64,000 nt of DNA from Isoetes taiwanensis (GCA_021234155.1 JAJEKV010000020.1:6618563-6682562), one strand, 5' to 3'. Shown: positions 1-12,347, counted from the stretch's first letter. Program-made: numbers and translations. Notes: generated from the sequence alone by a model not told the origin.

Positions 1-372
1 CACTGCTGGAAGATGTGGATAGTGAAGCTTTACCATCTGGTGATTCAACAATCGAAGTTGTACTAATTTCTTTTTGACCAGCAGAGCTTCACAAAAATAA
101 CAAAATGCAGCCAACCATGTTGCTTAATCTGATATATCTGCCATCCAAAACTTCACATGGTTTCCTACCTTCAAAATTTTTGGGGCAAAAACCAACTCCA
201 TGGATATAAGCAGGCATGGGAATTAGCATGGCAAATACCATGACTCCTAACAGCTTGACAATATGGCAGACAGTTCACTTGACTCAATTTTTGGATCAAG
301 CCATAGGAATAATGCATCTAATTATAAATCGGCCTATCTGTCTGTCCATCCATTCAACTGAAGGCGTGAATT
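1..372. other. No gene recognised
   Basis: AT-rich sequence with only short open frames that have no recognisable motif. I see no repeat structure here apart from leading into the tandem duplication that follows. Confidence 0.4.
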
Positions 373-787
373 GCCTATATAACTCAACCAAGTTTATGGA
401 CTGTCTGACCGTAAATCCTAACCATCATGAAGAATCCCCCCTTCCTAAATAAGGACAATCTCATGTGTAATTAAGGTAAGCAACGTGAAGGCTGTGTGGA
501 AAGCCACTGGCTGCATTACATAGATCTCAAAATTGTTCAAAGGTCTTGCTACACACCTCAAGAGTAAGCATGGCAAGTGCCTATATCACTCAACCAAATT
601 TATGGATTGTCTGAACTCTAGATCCTAACCATCATGAAGAATGTCCCCTTTCTAAATAAGGATAATCTCACTTTTAATTAAGGTAAGCAACGTGAAGGCT
701 GTGTGAAAAGCCACTGGCTGCATTATATAGATCTCAAGATTGTCCAACGGTCTTGCTACACACCTCAAGAGTCTAAGCATGGCAAGT
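373..787. repeat. Tandem duplication, two units of about 206 bp
   Basis: Unit 1 (373-578) and unit 2 (579-787) both run from gcctatat..actcaacca to aagcatggcaagt. They share blocks such as ggtaagcaacgtgaaggctg and the lead-in to ccactggctgcatta. Most differences are single C/T or A/G changes. No coding frame is shared by the two units, so this looks like a local non-coding duplication. Confidence 0.85.
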
Positions 788-2680
788 ACCTTGGATAATA
801 TTATAGTTGGTCCATAGTATTATAATTTGACATATTTTGACATATTACATAATTCATGTTTTGTCACTTCAAACCATATGTCATGGGTATGTCAATATGA
901 GTATTATTTGCATATTGCTCTTTTTTATTTTTTTGGGTTGCTCGTAGGGGGCATCCCTTGTTTTGAAGGGGGAAGTGGCTTTTTGAAGGCGTAGATTCAT
1001 CCCGTGGATTATATGTGATGGAATGTTCTAGAAGGATGGCTAGGATGGCATGGGCTCGAGCATGCGCGAAGGTACATGCTTTGTAGGACACGTGTACTGT
1101 GCGTTAAGGGGCGTGAGAGGGTGTTGGTGCAAGTAGTGGAGCTATGGTGGGTACTATTCAATTCAATATCCTAATATAAGTGTTGGTTTTTGGGTTGCCC
1201 AAAGGGCAAACCCTAGGTGAATTTGGAATATGCTTGTAATATGTGTGACGAATGGCATAGATTAGGGTGTAGAAAGGAATAGGAAGACAATATCCCAAGT
1301 GGAGGGCTAGAGATAGTAGAAAAGAAAAAAGATGTTGTACTAGCAGTTTATTTCCACATCGAGCTCGCCCGAATATGTGTGGAAAGTCTCAAATTGCATG
1401 AGTTGTTGGGGTGATCGATTGGAGAGGAGTTTTGGGATAACAACTTGCGAACCTGCAAACCTCTGTTCTACGTTCGGTTTCTGACAGCCTCTGTGTCTAT
1501 AAGCGTTTTACTTTGGTTTTTTAAGTCGATCTCCTTCTTGGGTGTCGTTTCCTCATCTACCATGTTCTTGGTTAATGGAGTTCATGAAATACTGATGCCT
1601 CAGCATCAGAGATGGACATGGTGGAACTACTGCTAAGGAATCTCAAGAGGCCAAGCAGAGCTTGCTAAATGCCTTCAAGAACTAGGGACTTTCAAATCAA
1701 ATAATTCAGGGTTCTTATTCCCCACTAATTTATTTGGTTGAATTACCTAATGAAATCTAATTCAATTGTCTACTAGGCTACGGAACCAGAGTTGATCTTT
1801 AAAAGGAGAATACTTGATGTGCCTGTGCTTCTTCAAGGGTATAAAAGTTTTGTAGTGCTCTTGGAAGGTATAAAAATATATGCAGAATGTGTTCCTTTTC
1901 TTAACAAGCAAGCAGTCAATATTCTTGCGTCTTAGATGTTGTGCATGTTGTATCTCCTTCCCTTGGACAAGAGCCAATCTTGCATTTGAAGATGGAGATG
2001 AATTTGCTTTCCAACTTCCATCTTCAACAGACCACGGATTAAAAAGATAAATCAGTGATTTGCCATGTTGTATGGATAACTTTGATTGAGCTATAAAGCA
2101 TTTGTTTCAGGAATGCATTATCTACTTACCAAGAGAAACAACTTCAATAACCGCATGCTAAGAAGATATGCATATAGTAGTCATACGTCAATACCTTGTC
2201 TAGGCATACTGTCTCTACATTTTTACAGTATATTATTATAGGATCTGCAAATTATGGCACAAACAAACATTGCTCCTGCCATTCAATTTGTGCTCTTGCC
2301 CACTGTTACTTGTCTCTTGGAATAAACACCTACCACAACAACTTAAGTCCCACCAAACAACAAAAACATTGTATTGGAAAATGTATATTACAACAAGTTG
2401 TAGTCCTACTTAGGCATTAATGAGGCATTGAGTATACTTTGTCTCACGTACATCAAAAGTCGTACCACAAAAAGAGTACTTGTATTACAGCTCACGGAGA
2501 AGGATCTGACAAAAAAAATTGATCTCTTGTTCCTCTATTTCGATTCTTCATAAATTGTTTCGTATGTTATCAACTATCAAGTACTCCAATGTATATCATC
2601 CTATTAATAAACTCATGGTTTCAAGTACTCTATTGTCTAAAAGTACCAATTTCAATAAAATGTCAAAACATAATTTTCAA
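788..2680. other. Unassigned intergenic sequence
   Basis: Short open frames of 60-90 codons occur on both strands, but none shows a known motif, splice structure or repeat relationship that I can support. The stretch precedes a LINE remnant and may hold further decayed repeat sequence. Confidence 0.35.
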
Positions 2681-3173
2681 CAATGGTGCTTAAGGGAAGA
2701 CATGTGCTATGGCGCATCAGGTGCCATGCCAATATGCATGCCCGACAAATGCTACCTGGACTGCATCGTAAGAACTATGTTCCCCAAACTGACCATCATC
2801 CTCAGATCATTGCTTCAGTAGACCTCCTGTCTCGTGCTTTCTATAAGACTGTGTTCAAACTGAATGTTCAATACTTGAAGAACGAGGGCTTCGTTGCTAG
2901 GTGTCGTGGGGTCTGGGAGTCTATACCCCTCGATCCGAGCCTAAGGAGGAGACTTTAAATGCACTGAAAAATGTGAAAGCCTTCTCTAAGCAGTGGGGTA
3001 GAAATTTTGTGCAAAAGGAAAAGTGCCTTCTGAACAAAAAGTATAGTGAGATGGAGCAGATTAGACTTCAAGGAGGTCCCCATAATAGCGAAACGGAGTT
3101 GATTAGAGACAACTAAGAACTTGTGTCCAAAAATATCAAAGTAGATAATAAAAACATGCATCTTATGGCTGGG

Positions 3174-3204
3174 TTTTTTTTTTTTTTTTTTTTTTTTTGG
3201 GGGG
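3174..3204. repeat. Compound homopolymer T25 then G6
   Basis: About 25 T residues are followed directly by 6 G residues, inside the LINE remnant between its linker and RT parts. Two other T-then-G tracts occur at 6549-6578 and 32180-32212 with unrelated flanks. Confidence 0.95.
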
Positions 3205-4017
3205 ATAGGTATATAGGTGCATGAAGTTTTTGTCTCAGCCACTTGGCTGCATGCCAAAGTTCGGCCCTCACCTCCATTCGGATGGAGAATGGGGCCCATG
3301 TTTCTGCCCCTGAGCAAGTAAAGCAGTTTTTCGTCTCTAATTTCACGCCTTTCTTTCAGAAAAGAACACTTCCCTGAGGCGATGGACATTGTACTTTCAA
3401 AAGTTAGGCCCATCATCTCTCTGCAACGGCAGGAACTAGAGTCTCCTCTCACAGAAATGGATCTAGAGTCAGCAGTATTTTTGAAGGCTATGAACAAGTG
3501 CACAGACATGGATGGTATATCCATTGAATTCTTTCAGTTTTGTTGGAGTGGACGTCTGACCTTGTGTGGCAAGTATATCAGGATCTGTTGCAGTCTCATC
3601 AGTTGGAGAAGATAACACATGTCCCATTGCCTTGATCGTTAAGATTATAAAGAGCCTACTGTAATTTCTCCTTGGAGACTGATAACCATGTTGCCAGTAG
3701 TGTATAAGATCATAGCGAGGCCTATGTAGAAAAGTTGAAGAAGATTTTGAAGGTTTCAATTAGTGAGGAGCAAATTGGCTTTTTGCCTGACAGACATATT
3801 TTGTATAATGTATCTGTGATGTATGACAGCATGTACTGGGCAAGGAAAACTGATGAAAGCTTATGATAGCTTCTCATGGGTTTTCCTCTATTGTATCCTC
3901 GACAAATTGGACTTTGGTTCCTCCTCCATTATTTAGAAACTTTTGAGGTCTGTCAAAGCAATGGTACATTTCCATGGGCATCTGTCATAATTTTTCACAG
4001 TGGAAAGGGGCATTAAT

Positions 4018-5322
4018 GCACCCTGAACTACCACAGTCATCGGATTCGTCGATCCTACAACCCAGATCGTATGTTGAGGCCTCTAGGGACCTCTCGTTTC
4101 ACTTATAGTCATTTATAATTGGAGGCGCCTATGATTTTGAAATATGAAATACGATTTCGTCTAAGGTTTTGAGGAAATATCGAACCTCTATACGGCTTTG
4201 CCTAAGATTTTAGAATATGAAATACGGGGGCTTGAACCTCTACCAAAATAACTCAATGTCCTAAAAAACTACTTTAACCAATGTACCCAATGAGCTTATA
4301 TGATTATTTTTTATCTTGAATCTATGTTTTTTTTATAGCAACCCATTCAATTGTTTTAGGGATATATGGTCTATAGTTTCAGGAAATGTTATTTTTACAT
4401 CCATATAAAATCCCCTTGGAACCCCGTTATTTTGCTACATATTCTAAATGAGGTGCACCCTGAACTACCACAGTCGTCGGATTCGTCGATCCTATGACCC
4501 AGATCGTATGTTGGGGCCTCTGGGCACTTCTCGTTTCACTTATAGTCATTTATGATTGGAGGCGCCTATGATTTTGAAATATGACATACGATTTCGCCTA
4601 AGGTTTTGAGGGAATATCGAACCTCTATACGGTTTTGCCTAAGATTTTAGAATATGAAATACGAGGGCTTCAACCTCTACCAAAATAACTCAATGTCCTA
4701 ATAAGACTACTTTAATTGATGTACCTAGTGAGCTAATGTGATTATTTTTTATCTTGAATCTATGTTTTTTTTAACAACCCTATTCAATTGTTTTAGGGAT
4801 ATATGGTCTATGGTTTCAGGAAATGTTATATTTACATCCAATCAAATCCCCCTGGAACCCCCTATTATTTTGCTACATATTCTAAACGAGGTGCACCCTG
4901 AACTACCACAATCGTCGGATTCATCGATCCTATGACCCAGATCGTATGTTGGGGCCTTTGAGCACCTCTCATTTCGCTTATAGTCATTTATGATTGGAGG
5001 CGCCTATGATTTTGAAATATGAAATACGATTTCGCCTAAGGTTTTGAGGGAATATTGAACCTCTATACGGTTTTGCCTAAGATTTTAGAATATGAAATAC
5101 GGGGGCTTCAACCTCTACCAAAAAAACTCAAATGTCCTAATAAGACTACTTTAGCCAATGTACTCAGTGAGCTAATGTGATTATTTTTTATCTTGAATCT
5201 TTGTTTTTTTTTATAACAACCCATTCAATTATTTTATGGATATATGGTCTATGGTTTCAGAATTTGTTATTTTTACATCCATATCAAATCCCCTTGGAAC
5301 CCCCTGTTATTTTGCTACATAT
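4018..5322. repeat. Three tandem copies of a 430-440 bp unit splitting a LINE RT
   Basis: Units begin at 4018, 4455 and 4893 with gcaccctgaactaccaca and end in ttattttgctacatattcta. The first two units are 437 and 438 bp, and the third runs to about 5320. Each unit also holds two diverged half-repeats (cctaaggttttga..cgaacctctata and cctaagattttag..tcaacctctacc). The LINE RT resumes right after the third copy, with DYLHQ-like and FVDD blocks. The array therefore arose inside the RT, or by expansion of an insert there. Confidence 0.85.
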
Positions 5323-6400
5323 GGCAATGTTGACTACTTGCACCAATTTGTTTGACTATTGTAGTTGAGGGACTCTTCAGTTGCTCCGATGGACGATGGT
5401 CTTATTGCTAGTTTGTGTGTGGTTGATGGCTCCCAAATAATTTGCAATTAGTTTGTCGATGATACGTTTCTTTTGGTCGAGGCTAGCAAAGGGATAATCA
5501 CGTGGAATGCGTCTGCTTATTTAGTCATTGGAGCACTGTGTTGCTTTTGGAAAACCTGCAGTCAAACCTCAATTACATGGGCTCTTTTCTATGCCCTCAA
5601 ACTGTTTCCGCACGCATCTCCCCTTCTAAGAGTTTTGTTAAATGCCTCGCAAACTGTGCAGTCCTTGGTCGCCCTTGACCTGTTGCATTGCGTGTAAACC
5701 TTTCCTCTTCTTGTGCCTTCCACTTGAGCAGCTCCCTTGTGGCCTCTGTGTATCCTAGAACACAGAAAAGGTGGCAGGGCGTGGTACTACAATGGACAGC
5801 TTCTCACTTGGCAAGCATTTCGTGAAAAATATTGTCTGACTACACAGGACTTCCATCTATGGGAAATCATTGCAGACAACATCTCTCTTGCACATAACTA
5901 AGAGAGGACCAGATTTGAAAAACTAATGGCGACATTTTACTGGGTAAGGATTTGGTTCAACATTGCTACAGATTCCTGACGTCTACTCTCTCCTTGTCTC
6001 CATCTTCAGAGTAAATGTGAAGGTCCACTCATTTAAGCCACGAGTAAGCCCTCTCTGCTCAGTATGCAAGTTGTTGACTGAGACTATTGAACATTGCTTT
6101 CTCTTGTGTGACAATGTTTATACGAGATGGACATGCATTCCGGTTTCAGGTGGGTCTCAACAATCAATAAATTCTTCTTGGTTCACTCCGTCCACGGTGG
6201 CTGAGACTTAAGAAACTAACGTTCTATATTACACAAGTGTTGGCCAGCTGGGTCATTTAAAAAAGTCGATTCCACGTAGTGTTCAGAAATATTCTCTCTA
6301 TTCCAGATCAAGTATTTACGGAGATTAAAGAGAGATTATATGATCAGTACTTGGTGTCTTCCCTATGGGATGATGATAAAGATGAGATTTAGGGATCTTA

Positions 6401-7130
6401 TCTTCACCTCATCTACTACAAGGGTTTGTTTTGCCAAAACACAGAGGTGATGTGAATGCAATAATCGGTCTTGCAATAGCGTTAATCATGAAGAAAAAAA
6501 AGCAGAGGCCCATTGTTGCGGCTTCAGGAAGCAAGCTTTGCAATAAAGTTTTTTTTTTTTTTTTTTTTTTTTTGGGGGTGGGGGAGGGAGGATGACGAGG
6601 GGTAATAGAAGGCCGATATGCAAGGTTTTGGAGGGGCAAGATGATGCTCTTGAGATGGAGCCAGAATAATGTGAATCCTTATCAAGGAAGGAGAAACCAT
6701 GCAGGCATAACGAAAAGTGAAAAACTAGCACCTTAATGCATCACGAGGGGTGGCCCTTTTACATGGGCCATTAGGGGCCTTTGGGCTCCATGCCCCAGAC
6801 GACTAGTTACTAGACCCATACAGTCCTGTCAGCGGCCTCACAAATGCCAACATCACTGGGCCCAAGCTTCAATTTAGGGCATGAGAAACGTAGCTAAAGG
6901 CACCCCTCTGGATGTGTGGTTCTACATGGAAAAATATGCCTGCTATATGCAAATGACATGGGCCTTTATTGGATAAAGGACACATCCACATAAGGAGGAG
7001 CCTTTTAGGGCTTTGGTTAAAGATAGGCATGTCCTTTTGGGACAAAGGGTATGCAAGCTATATAGTTGTTCAAGAGAGAGCTCAGCGGCCATCTGTTTTC
7101 TGGGAGCTTGTGGTTGGGAGGTGAGTTAGC
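6401..7130. other. Intergenic stretch with T25-G5 tract
   Basis: A tract of 25 T then 5 G followed by G-rich sequence lies at 6549-6592. The rest (6600-7130) has no coding motif. It leads into a primer-binding-site sequence at 7156 and so probably includes LTR sequence that I cannot delimit. Confidence 0.5.
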
Positions 7131-7155
7131 TCGCTACGGCACATGTTTGTTTTAA

Positions 7156-7167
7156 TGGTATCAGAGC
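7156..7167 (+). other. tRNA-Met primer-binding site of an LTR element
   Basis: tggtatcagagc is the canonical primer-binding site complementary to initiator tRNA-Met, used by many plant LTR retrotransposons. The LTR would lie just upstream, ending near 7150. No matching second LTR was found, so this is a 5' remnant truncated by the LINE fragment that begins near 7209. Confidence 0.6.
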
Positions 7168-7208
7168 AACAAGTTTCAATAGTCGATTCTTCTAGTAATG
7201 TTAAACTT

Positions 7209-8260
7209 TGAAGCATTGAAATGAATTGGTCTTTCTGTCCACGAAGACCAAAAAGGCCTTTGAGACCCAAACAAAGAACACAAAGATCTATCTATTACTT
7301 AAAAACCCACATCTTGAAGGGTCTTCGAGGGAAAAAACCTTAGCAGTAATAGGCTTATTGATAAATTGTAAATTTAATGTAGACACAACCGAATTTTCAT
7401 GTCCAATGATACTAGTACCCCAACTCCTCTCCAACATCACGCGCAACAGTTCGTTAGGTATAACCAAACCCGACATAATGTGCTCTAATAGGCCCAGTGT
7501 GGCATTTGACTTCAATAACTCCCAATTGATAACATTGGCAGAGCCTATCTGCATGTTCTTCCCGGGCCCATCTGCCTGTCTTAATGCTGAGGCGATGCAC
7601 TCTTGTGTGAATGTATGCAATCATTTTGCACTTCTTCATAGGCAAATGCGCTAACAGATACCACTGTGGAACCTTGCTAAGCATGGAATTAATCTGGATT
7701 TTGTAGCGCGCTCTTTTTACCAGTTCTAAAACTTTAGTATCCCAAAGCTTACCTAGGAAGCACACATCCAGATACTGCTTCAAGTAATTGCAGTCCTCAT
7801 TTTTATTTACCTGTATGTACCTCAATTCCTGCACAATCCATCTAGAGAACCTCATGGCTCTTTTCTCCTTCCATCATGCTTTAAGATGTTATAGACCTAT
7901 GGCCATCGTATACTCGAGGTTTGAAAGGCATATTGCCATTATATGATGTGGCATTCAAGCACAGCCCTCTGAAGAGGTAAGATATGAGACCGTGGACTGA
8001 CTCCAAATGCTCGAGTCAGAAAAGCTTTCTGAACTAGCTTCAAGTCATCCCATTTTGCAAATGATATAATCAACCTCTATACTTCCACTTTATATAGAAG
8101 AACTGGCTCTATTAAGACCCTGAACAGGTGGGATTGGTGGGACCATTTGTAAAGCTCTACTATATGGCAATTGTTTTGCATTGCATATAAAGCCTTCCAA
8201 CCTGCTACCACCCGCTGTCGGATACAAGTATCTTAGAACATGGTAATAGTGAAATCCCCT
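7209..8260 (-). mobile_element. LINE 3' fragment, family B copy 1
   Basis: The minus-strand translation (7454-7855) reads RFSRWIVQELRYIQ, then YLKQYLDVCFLGKLWDTKVL, then HLPMKKCKMIAYIHTRVHRL, then SIKTGRWAREEHADRLCQC. The same order of blocks occurs at 29255-29740 (minus) and 15340-15520 (plus), so three copies of one LINE family are present. The blocks resemble the C-terminal region of plant LINEs, where an RxETGRW stretch precedes a Cys/His knuckle. The 3' end lies at about 7209 on the plus strand (ttggtctttctgtccacg). Frames are broken, so this is a pseudogene. Confidence 0.7.
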
Positions 8261-8387
8261 CCATTATTGAATGTGGGGGAAGCTAGATCTTCAAGTTGCT
8301 AATCTTTCTTTTGAGAACTCTGTAAAATGGCAGAGAAAGTAGAGGAGAAAGAAGCTAGAAACTACTCAACATGGCATTAAGTTTTCC

Positions 8388-8726
8388 ATGAAAAAGGTGA
8401 GTGGTTCTGGGGTGTCTTGGGCATTTAAACGCCCACATTTAGATCATACAGGTAGTGTATATGTTGGAAATAAGGGGTCAAAGGAGTCTTATCAAGCACA
8501 AAAAAAAATGCTCGTGCACGAGAATCAATGTTTCGTTTGCTATTTGACTGACCATAACTTTTATGCATGTCCCACGTATTTAGAAAAGAAAAAGGAGAAA
8601 AAGCATCAAAGTCTATTTTTAAGTCTGGGACTAAGAGAGATGACAAAAGTAAAACTATGGCTTTTGTTCATGGAGATGGCAAAAGTAAAAAAGTGGCTTC
8701 TTGCGACGACAAAAGTAAAAATGTGA
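8388..8726 (+). pseudogene. Ty3/gypsy-like gag fragment with CCHC zinc knuckle
   Basis: The frame contains CFVCYLTDHNFYAC, a perfect C-x2-C-x4-H-x4-C zinc knuckle, followed by a lysine-rich stretch. This is the nucleic-acid-binding end of a retroelement gag. Protease, RT and most of RNase H are missing; the next recognisable piece is an RNase H C-terminus at 8990. A large internal deletion or scrambled insertion is therefore likely. Confidence 0.7.
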
Positions 8727-8989
8727 CTTTTGCTCATGAGTTATCTGCTACGGAACTATCGATAATAGTAGTGCAAGATGATAATCCTATTGCTTATAAG
8801 ACTTGGAAATTTTCTAACTCAAAAGGACGATATAGTGTTTACGATAAAGTTGTCTGGCTGCGATTCATACTTCAAAAAGTTTGATGACACTATCTATTAA
8901 GATCGACGATTCATATTTTGACTGACCAACCAAAGCATTAAGCACAATGTTTCTCAGAAAATTTTATTGGAAAGGCAACTGAAGTGAGT

Positions 8990-9228
<239 letters not shown>

Positions 9229-9239
9229 AGCCCAATCCG

Positions 9240-9745
9240 ACCATGACTATAAGGACATTTGGTTGATTGAATAGTGTTGTTGGAAACAAATTTAACAATA
9301 TGTAAATACGATTCTCAATGGTCTCATTGTTCATTAACAAACCCTCATAAGATGGAAGAACTAATGTTCGCCACCTTGGATTGTCCATCAGTTTCTGGGT
9401 GAAAAGTAGTGGAGAAACTGAATTTAGTTCCAAATTTCATAAGCAATGTCTTCCAGAATTTACTAGTAAGACTTTGTATCATGGATGGTACAATAATCTT
9501 TGGCAACCCATGTAGCCCAAATTTTTCTTTTGATCAACAACATAAGCTGTTGACTTATTCTAGCAAGGAATGAAATCTGTTGAATTATCCAAATGATGGT
9601 ATTCTTGAGAAGAGTGGTGAGAAGACCAACAATAAAATTCATAGTGATTTGCTACCACTTCGCTTCTGGAATAGGTAAGGATAAAGGAATACCATGGGTT
9701 TCTTGTTCGCTTTCTTTAACTGTTAGCAAGTTACACAATGAAAAA
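9240..9745 (-). pseudogene. Ty3/gypsy integrase fragment, opposite orientation
   Basis: The minus-strand translation gives CNLLTVKESEQETHG, LSLPIPEAKW, ITMNFIVGL and, further on, FHPETDGQSKVAN, HYSINQM. These are the zinc-binding tail, the start of the catalytic core (usually W.x.DFIxGLP) and the HPQTDGQTER box of gypsy integrase. Stops and frameshifts interrupt it. It faces the opposite way to the gag and RNase H fragments upstream, so two elements or an inversion are involved. Confidence 0.75.
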
Positions 9746-10539
9746 TATGAACCAAGATATATTTATGCAATCTCGAGCAAGGAAAGCATGGTTCAAGGGT
9801 GTTCGGACCTCCAGAAGTAGAAGGGCACAATTACCCGTGCTTTTGTGGATGCTGTTGCGACCAAAATCCTGATGCGAGAAGAGGCCAGCTTTGTGAGGCC
9901 AAGGATAACAAAGGAAGATTCAACATGGCTAAAGCAGAGGCTTGTATGTGTACTTTCTGCGTCCTTTCAGTCATGGTAAGGGGCAGAGGCAGGAAACAGA
10001 AGAATTTCAATCTCAAGTCCCACTTTTAAGGACTAAAGCTGATGCTTTAGGTTAAATCTGTTTCGACATATCAGAACCGAGCTTATCTATCTACCTTTTT
10101 ATGCTAGACATGGGTTATACTTCCCTGTAAAAAGTAAATTTGTACACTAAAATTATATACTTAATATACTAATAGCCTTCAATTAAAAAAAAAAAAAAAG
10201 CTTTGACAAAGCTGCCAACACACCATGATGACCAGCAGCATGCGCATCGTGGATCTCCCTAAGAATAGCTGCACCTTTTCAGGCAGCCTATGGTTAGACT
10301 GTTTGGGAGCTACTCTTTGGAGTATATGATGAAGTTCTGATTGCTGATGATTTATTTATTGAGCATAAGGATCTCATCTACTTGCTTCAGGTTCGTATTG
10401 GAGATGTTCAAGCTTCTTTTGTCAAAAAATCATCTAAGTTGCAACAACCATGGTCTTTAAGGATGGAGATTGAGAATAGATGAGGATACATAAAGGTCAC
10501 TTTAAGAAATATGTGTGACCTTTATGAAATATGTGTGCA

Positions 10540-10722
10540 AGAAAGATCTTAAGGTGGTAGCCCGTTTCCATGGAGTATTTCAAATTCTTAAAGTGATCAA
10601 TGAGAATTCAATTGAGATTGCCTCAAGGTTGAAAAATGCATGATGATGTAGTGAATGTTCCATTCCTAAAAGCTTATCAAGGTAAAGATTATCTCAACTT
10701 GGAAGATTTAGTAAGCCGAAAT
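10540..10722 (+). pseudogene. Ty3/gypsy integrase C-terminal fragment
   Basis: The pieces KVVARFHGVFQILKVINENS, IEIA, KMHDDVVNVPFLKAYQG match the end of gypsy integrase (LAPRFxGPFxVLxRIG, IHxVFHVSLLKPY). A frameshift lies after IEIA. The orientation is opposite to the integrase core fragment at 9240-9745. Confidence 0.65.
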
Positions 10723-10745
10723 TTTACTCACCTTAAAATTTCGGC
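10715..10745. repeat. Short inverted repeat gccgaaatttta/taaaatttcggc
   Basis: Perfect 12-bp arms around a 7-base centre. A diverged inverted copy of this block (aaattttaagtcgagtaaaatttt) recurs at about 11190-11215. The 10712-11220 segment may therefore be a small element with terminal inverted repeats. Confidence 0.7.
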
Positions 10746-10899
10746 CTTTTTTGACACGTTTTTACATAACGAAAAACAGAGTTGAACTCTGTGGGCGTTT
10801 TTACGGGCGCCGCCTTCCACCCCTTTTTTTTGCACGCGAAATTTACGCCGCCGCTTCTACCCCTGTTTACGCCGCTTCTTCGGGACCGTTTTTCTGTCC

Positions 10900-11020
10900 G
10901 GCTATGGCATTTGCATCCCTAACCGGCCTTGATGTTCCTGGGCTATGGCGTTTGCATCCCTAGTTTCTGTTCCGGCTATGGCTTCTATCCTTGGCTATGG
11001 CGTTTGCATCCCTAGCTTCT
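10900..11020 (+). repeat. 22-mer ggctatggcgtttgcatccc repeats
   Basis: Copies begin near 10901, 10940 and 10993, with a degenerate copy (ggctatggcttctatcc) at about 10974. Spacing is irregular. No coding role is evident. Confidence 0.8.
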
Positions 11021-11218
11021 GGCCTTGATGGCATGAGCAACCATTTTTCTTCTCAAAGGCTTCTTCTGGCTGTCACAGACAGAGTTCCAAAATGACCTAA
11101 ATAAGGTTTCGGTTGCATCAAAATTCAAGAACGTTCCTCACAAGTTCAAGAAACACGAGTTCCTACCAGATCCGGTTCAAGAACGGCCCTAAATTTTAAG
11201 TCGAGTAAAATTTTCGTC

Positions 11219-11350
11219 GGAGAATTTCACTTTCGGCATTGAAATTTTGAAGGAAATTTCGAGCAGACTGGCGGCGCCACTCGCGGCTCCACCGCTGGCC
11301 GCCGTCAGCACCGAAATTTCCTTCAAATTTCGTCGAAAGTGAAATTTTTC
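11219..11350. repeat. GC-cored foldback, arms about 55 bp
   Basis: The left arm (11219-11275) and right arm (11298-11350) are imperfect inverted repeats. They pair through aatttcactttcg, ttgaaggaaatttcg and ggcggc blocks, with a loop of about 22 bases. The transcript of either strand would fold into a long hairpin. It lies just outside the 5-bp target duplication of the LTR element at 11409. Confidence 0.8.
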
Positions 11351-11403
11351 CTTCCTAAATTAATTGATGATTCCGAAGTTCCAGAATCAGAAAAAATCTT
11401 GGC

Positions 11404-11408
11404 AAGTG
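11404..11408. repeat. Target-site duplication AAGTG, left copy
   Basis: aagtg flanks the LTR element on the left and is repeated exactly at 15212-15216 on the right. A 5-bp duplication is the expected footprint of a retroviral-type integrase. Confidence 0.9.
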
Positions 11409-12330
11409 TGTTACATCACAAAAATTTTCACAGTGAACAATCGATGCCCGCGTGTGCCACGCCGATCAGTACCGCCCACACCTTGAATCCCAGATCCCCC
11501 ACCTGACCTCAACGGCTTGCTGCTTATGCAGAGCTTGCACAGCAGACCGGTTCCTTCCAAGGAATCCTCCCTGAATGGTATCCATCGGCTTCCAAGTCCA
11601 ATCTGTCCCTGGGCAGCAACAATCTGCCTTGGGCTCTAACCACAGCCTCAGGCTGCAAATCCGACCCTATGGATCAAGCCTTGAATCGCACAGACCAAAC
11701 TGATAGCAGAATCAGCCCTTAATTTCTCAAGACTCGGTTTCCTCCTCTGCTCGAATTTTTCCTCTAAGCTTTATAATACTCCATCTTGAGTTAACTATCT
11801 GTCTTAGATGCCTAAAACCGGCCCTCATGCTTTCATTCGATTTGATTCCATGCTCTGGAGTTAACTTAGAGATCTAGCAGCCGGATCCGTTCTACGATTT
11901 CGTCTTCTGATATATATCAGGTTTAAGAAACCCATCGAACCCATTGCTGCCACATGTCCCCTTTTATCAACATTAAAACCATAGCTAACATATTTATCTT
12001 TCATATTAATAACATTGGCCCCTTAGTAAGTTATATTAACATTAATATAACTTTGCCAACCATTCACCCATTGAATCTCTTGCCTCTGCAAACCCTGTTA
12101 GCTCTTGCCGCACTAATACTTAGTGATATTAGTGCCCCGCCTAGCAACCCATTACCCGTTGCTTAGCCATTATTGCCATTTACTCCGCATCCCATCACCG
12201 TAGACTGGTTACAGTCAATACGGCCCATTAAATCACAACTGCCCGGCAATCGCGACCAATAGTACCCCCGTGCTCATGGACGTCTGTCAAGGGCCCGATT
12301 CTGGCTATGCCCTTGGGAGCACCTGTAACA
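11409..12330 (-). repeat. 3' LTR of the gag-only element
   Basis: 922 bp, with terminal tgttac..gtaaca on the plus strand. It is homologous throughout to 14283-15211. It lies next to the polypurine tract, which identifies it as the 3' LTR for an element read on the minus strand. Confidence 0.9.
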
Positions 12331-12347
12331 TTCCTCCCCCTCCTTTT
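12331..12347 (-). other. Polypurine tract
   Basis: On the minus strand, AAAAGGAGGGGGAGGAA abuts the 3' LTR start TGTTACAGG. This is the usual plus-strand DNA priming site for reverse transcription. Confidence 0.85.

Larger units (their letters stand above)
2683..6400 (+). mobile_element. Degenerate LINE retrotransposon, RT to zinc-finger end
   Basis: A plant-type LINE (non-LTR retrotransposon) ORF2 remnant with many stops and frameshifts. In order: the endonuclease-RT linker (2683-3115, with YLKNEGFVARCRGVWESI and a lysine-rich stretch); the start of RT (3382-3620, PLTEMDLESAV..DMDGISIEFFQFCW); RT blocks at 3660-3860 (LPVVYKIIARP, SEEQIGFLPDRHILYN); a block at about 3860-4015 (SFSWVFLYCILDKLDFG..ERGI); the catalytic box as FVDDTFLLVEASKG near 5450; and a C-terminal zinc finger (about 6040-6120, CSVCK..ETIEHCFLLCD). 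The RT is interrupted between the ERGI block and the FVDD box by a 1.3-kb tandem repeat. No full-length frame survives, so it cannot encode an active enzyme. No poly(A) tail is visible at the 3' side. Confidence 0.8.

Noticed and set aside
2955-3524. 189-codon minus-strand open frame
   Set aside because: It runs through the poly(T)/poly(G) tract, giving a poly-lysine stretch, and lies antisense to LINE RT blocks that are recognisable on the plus strand.
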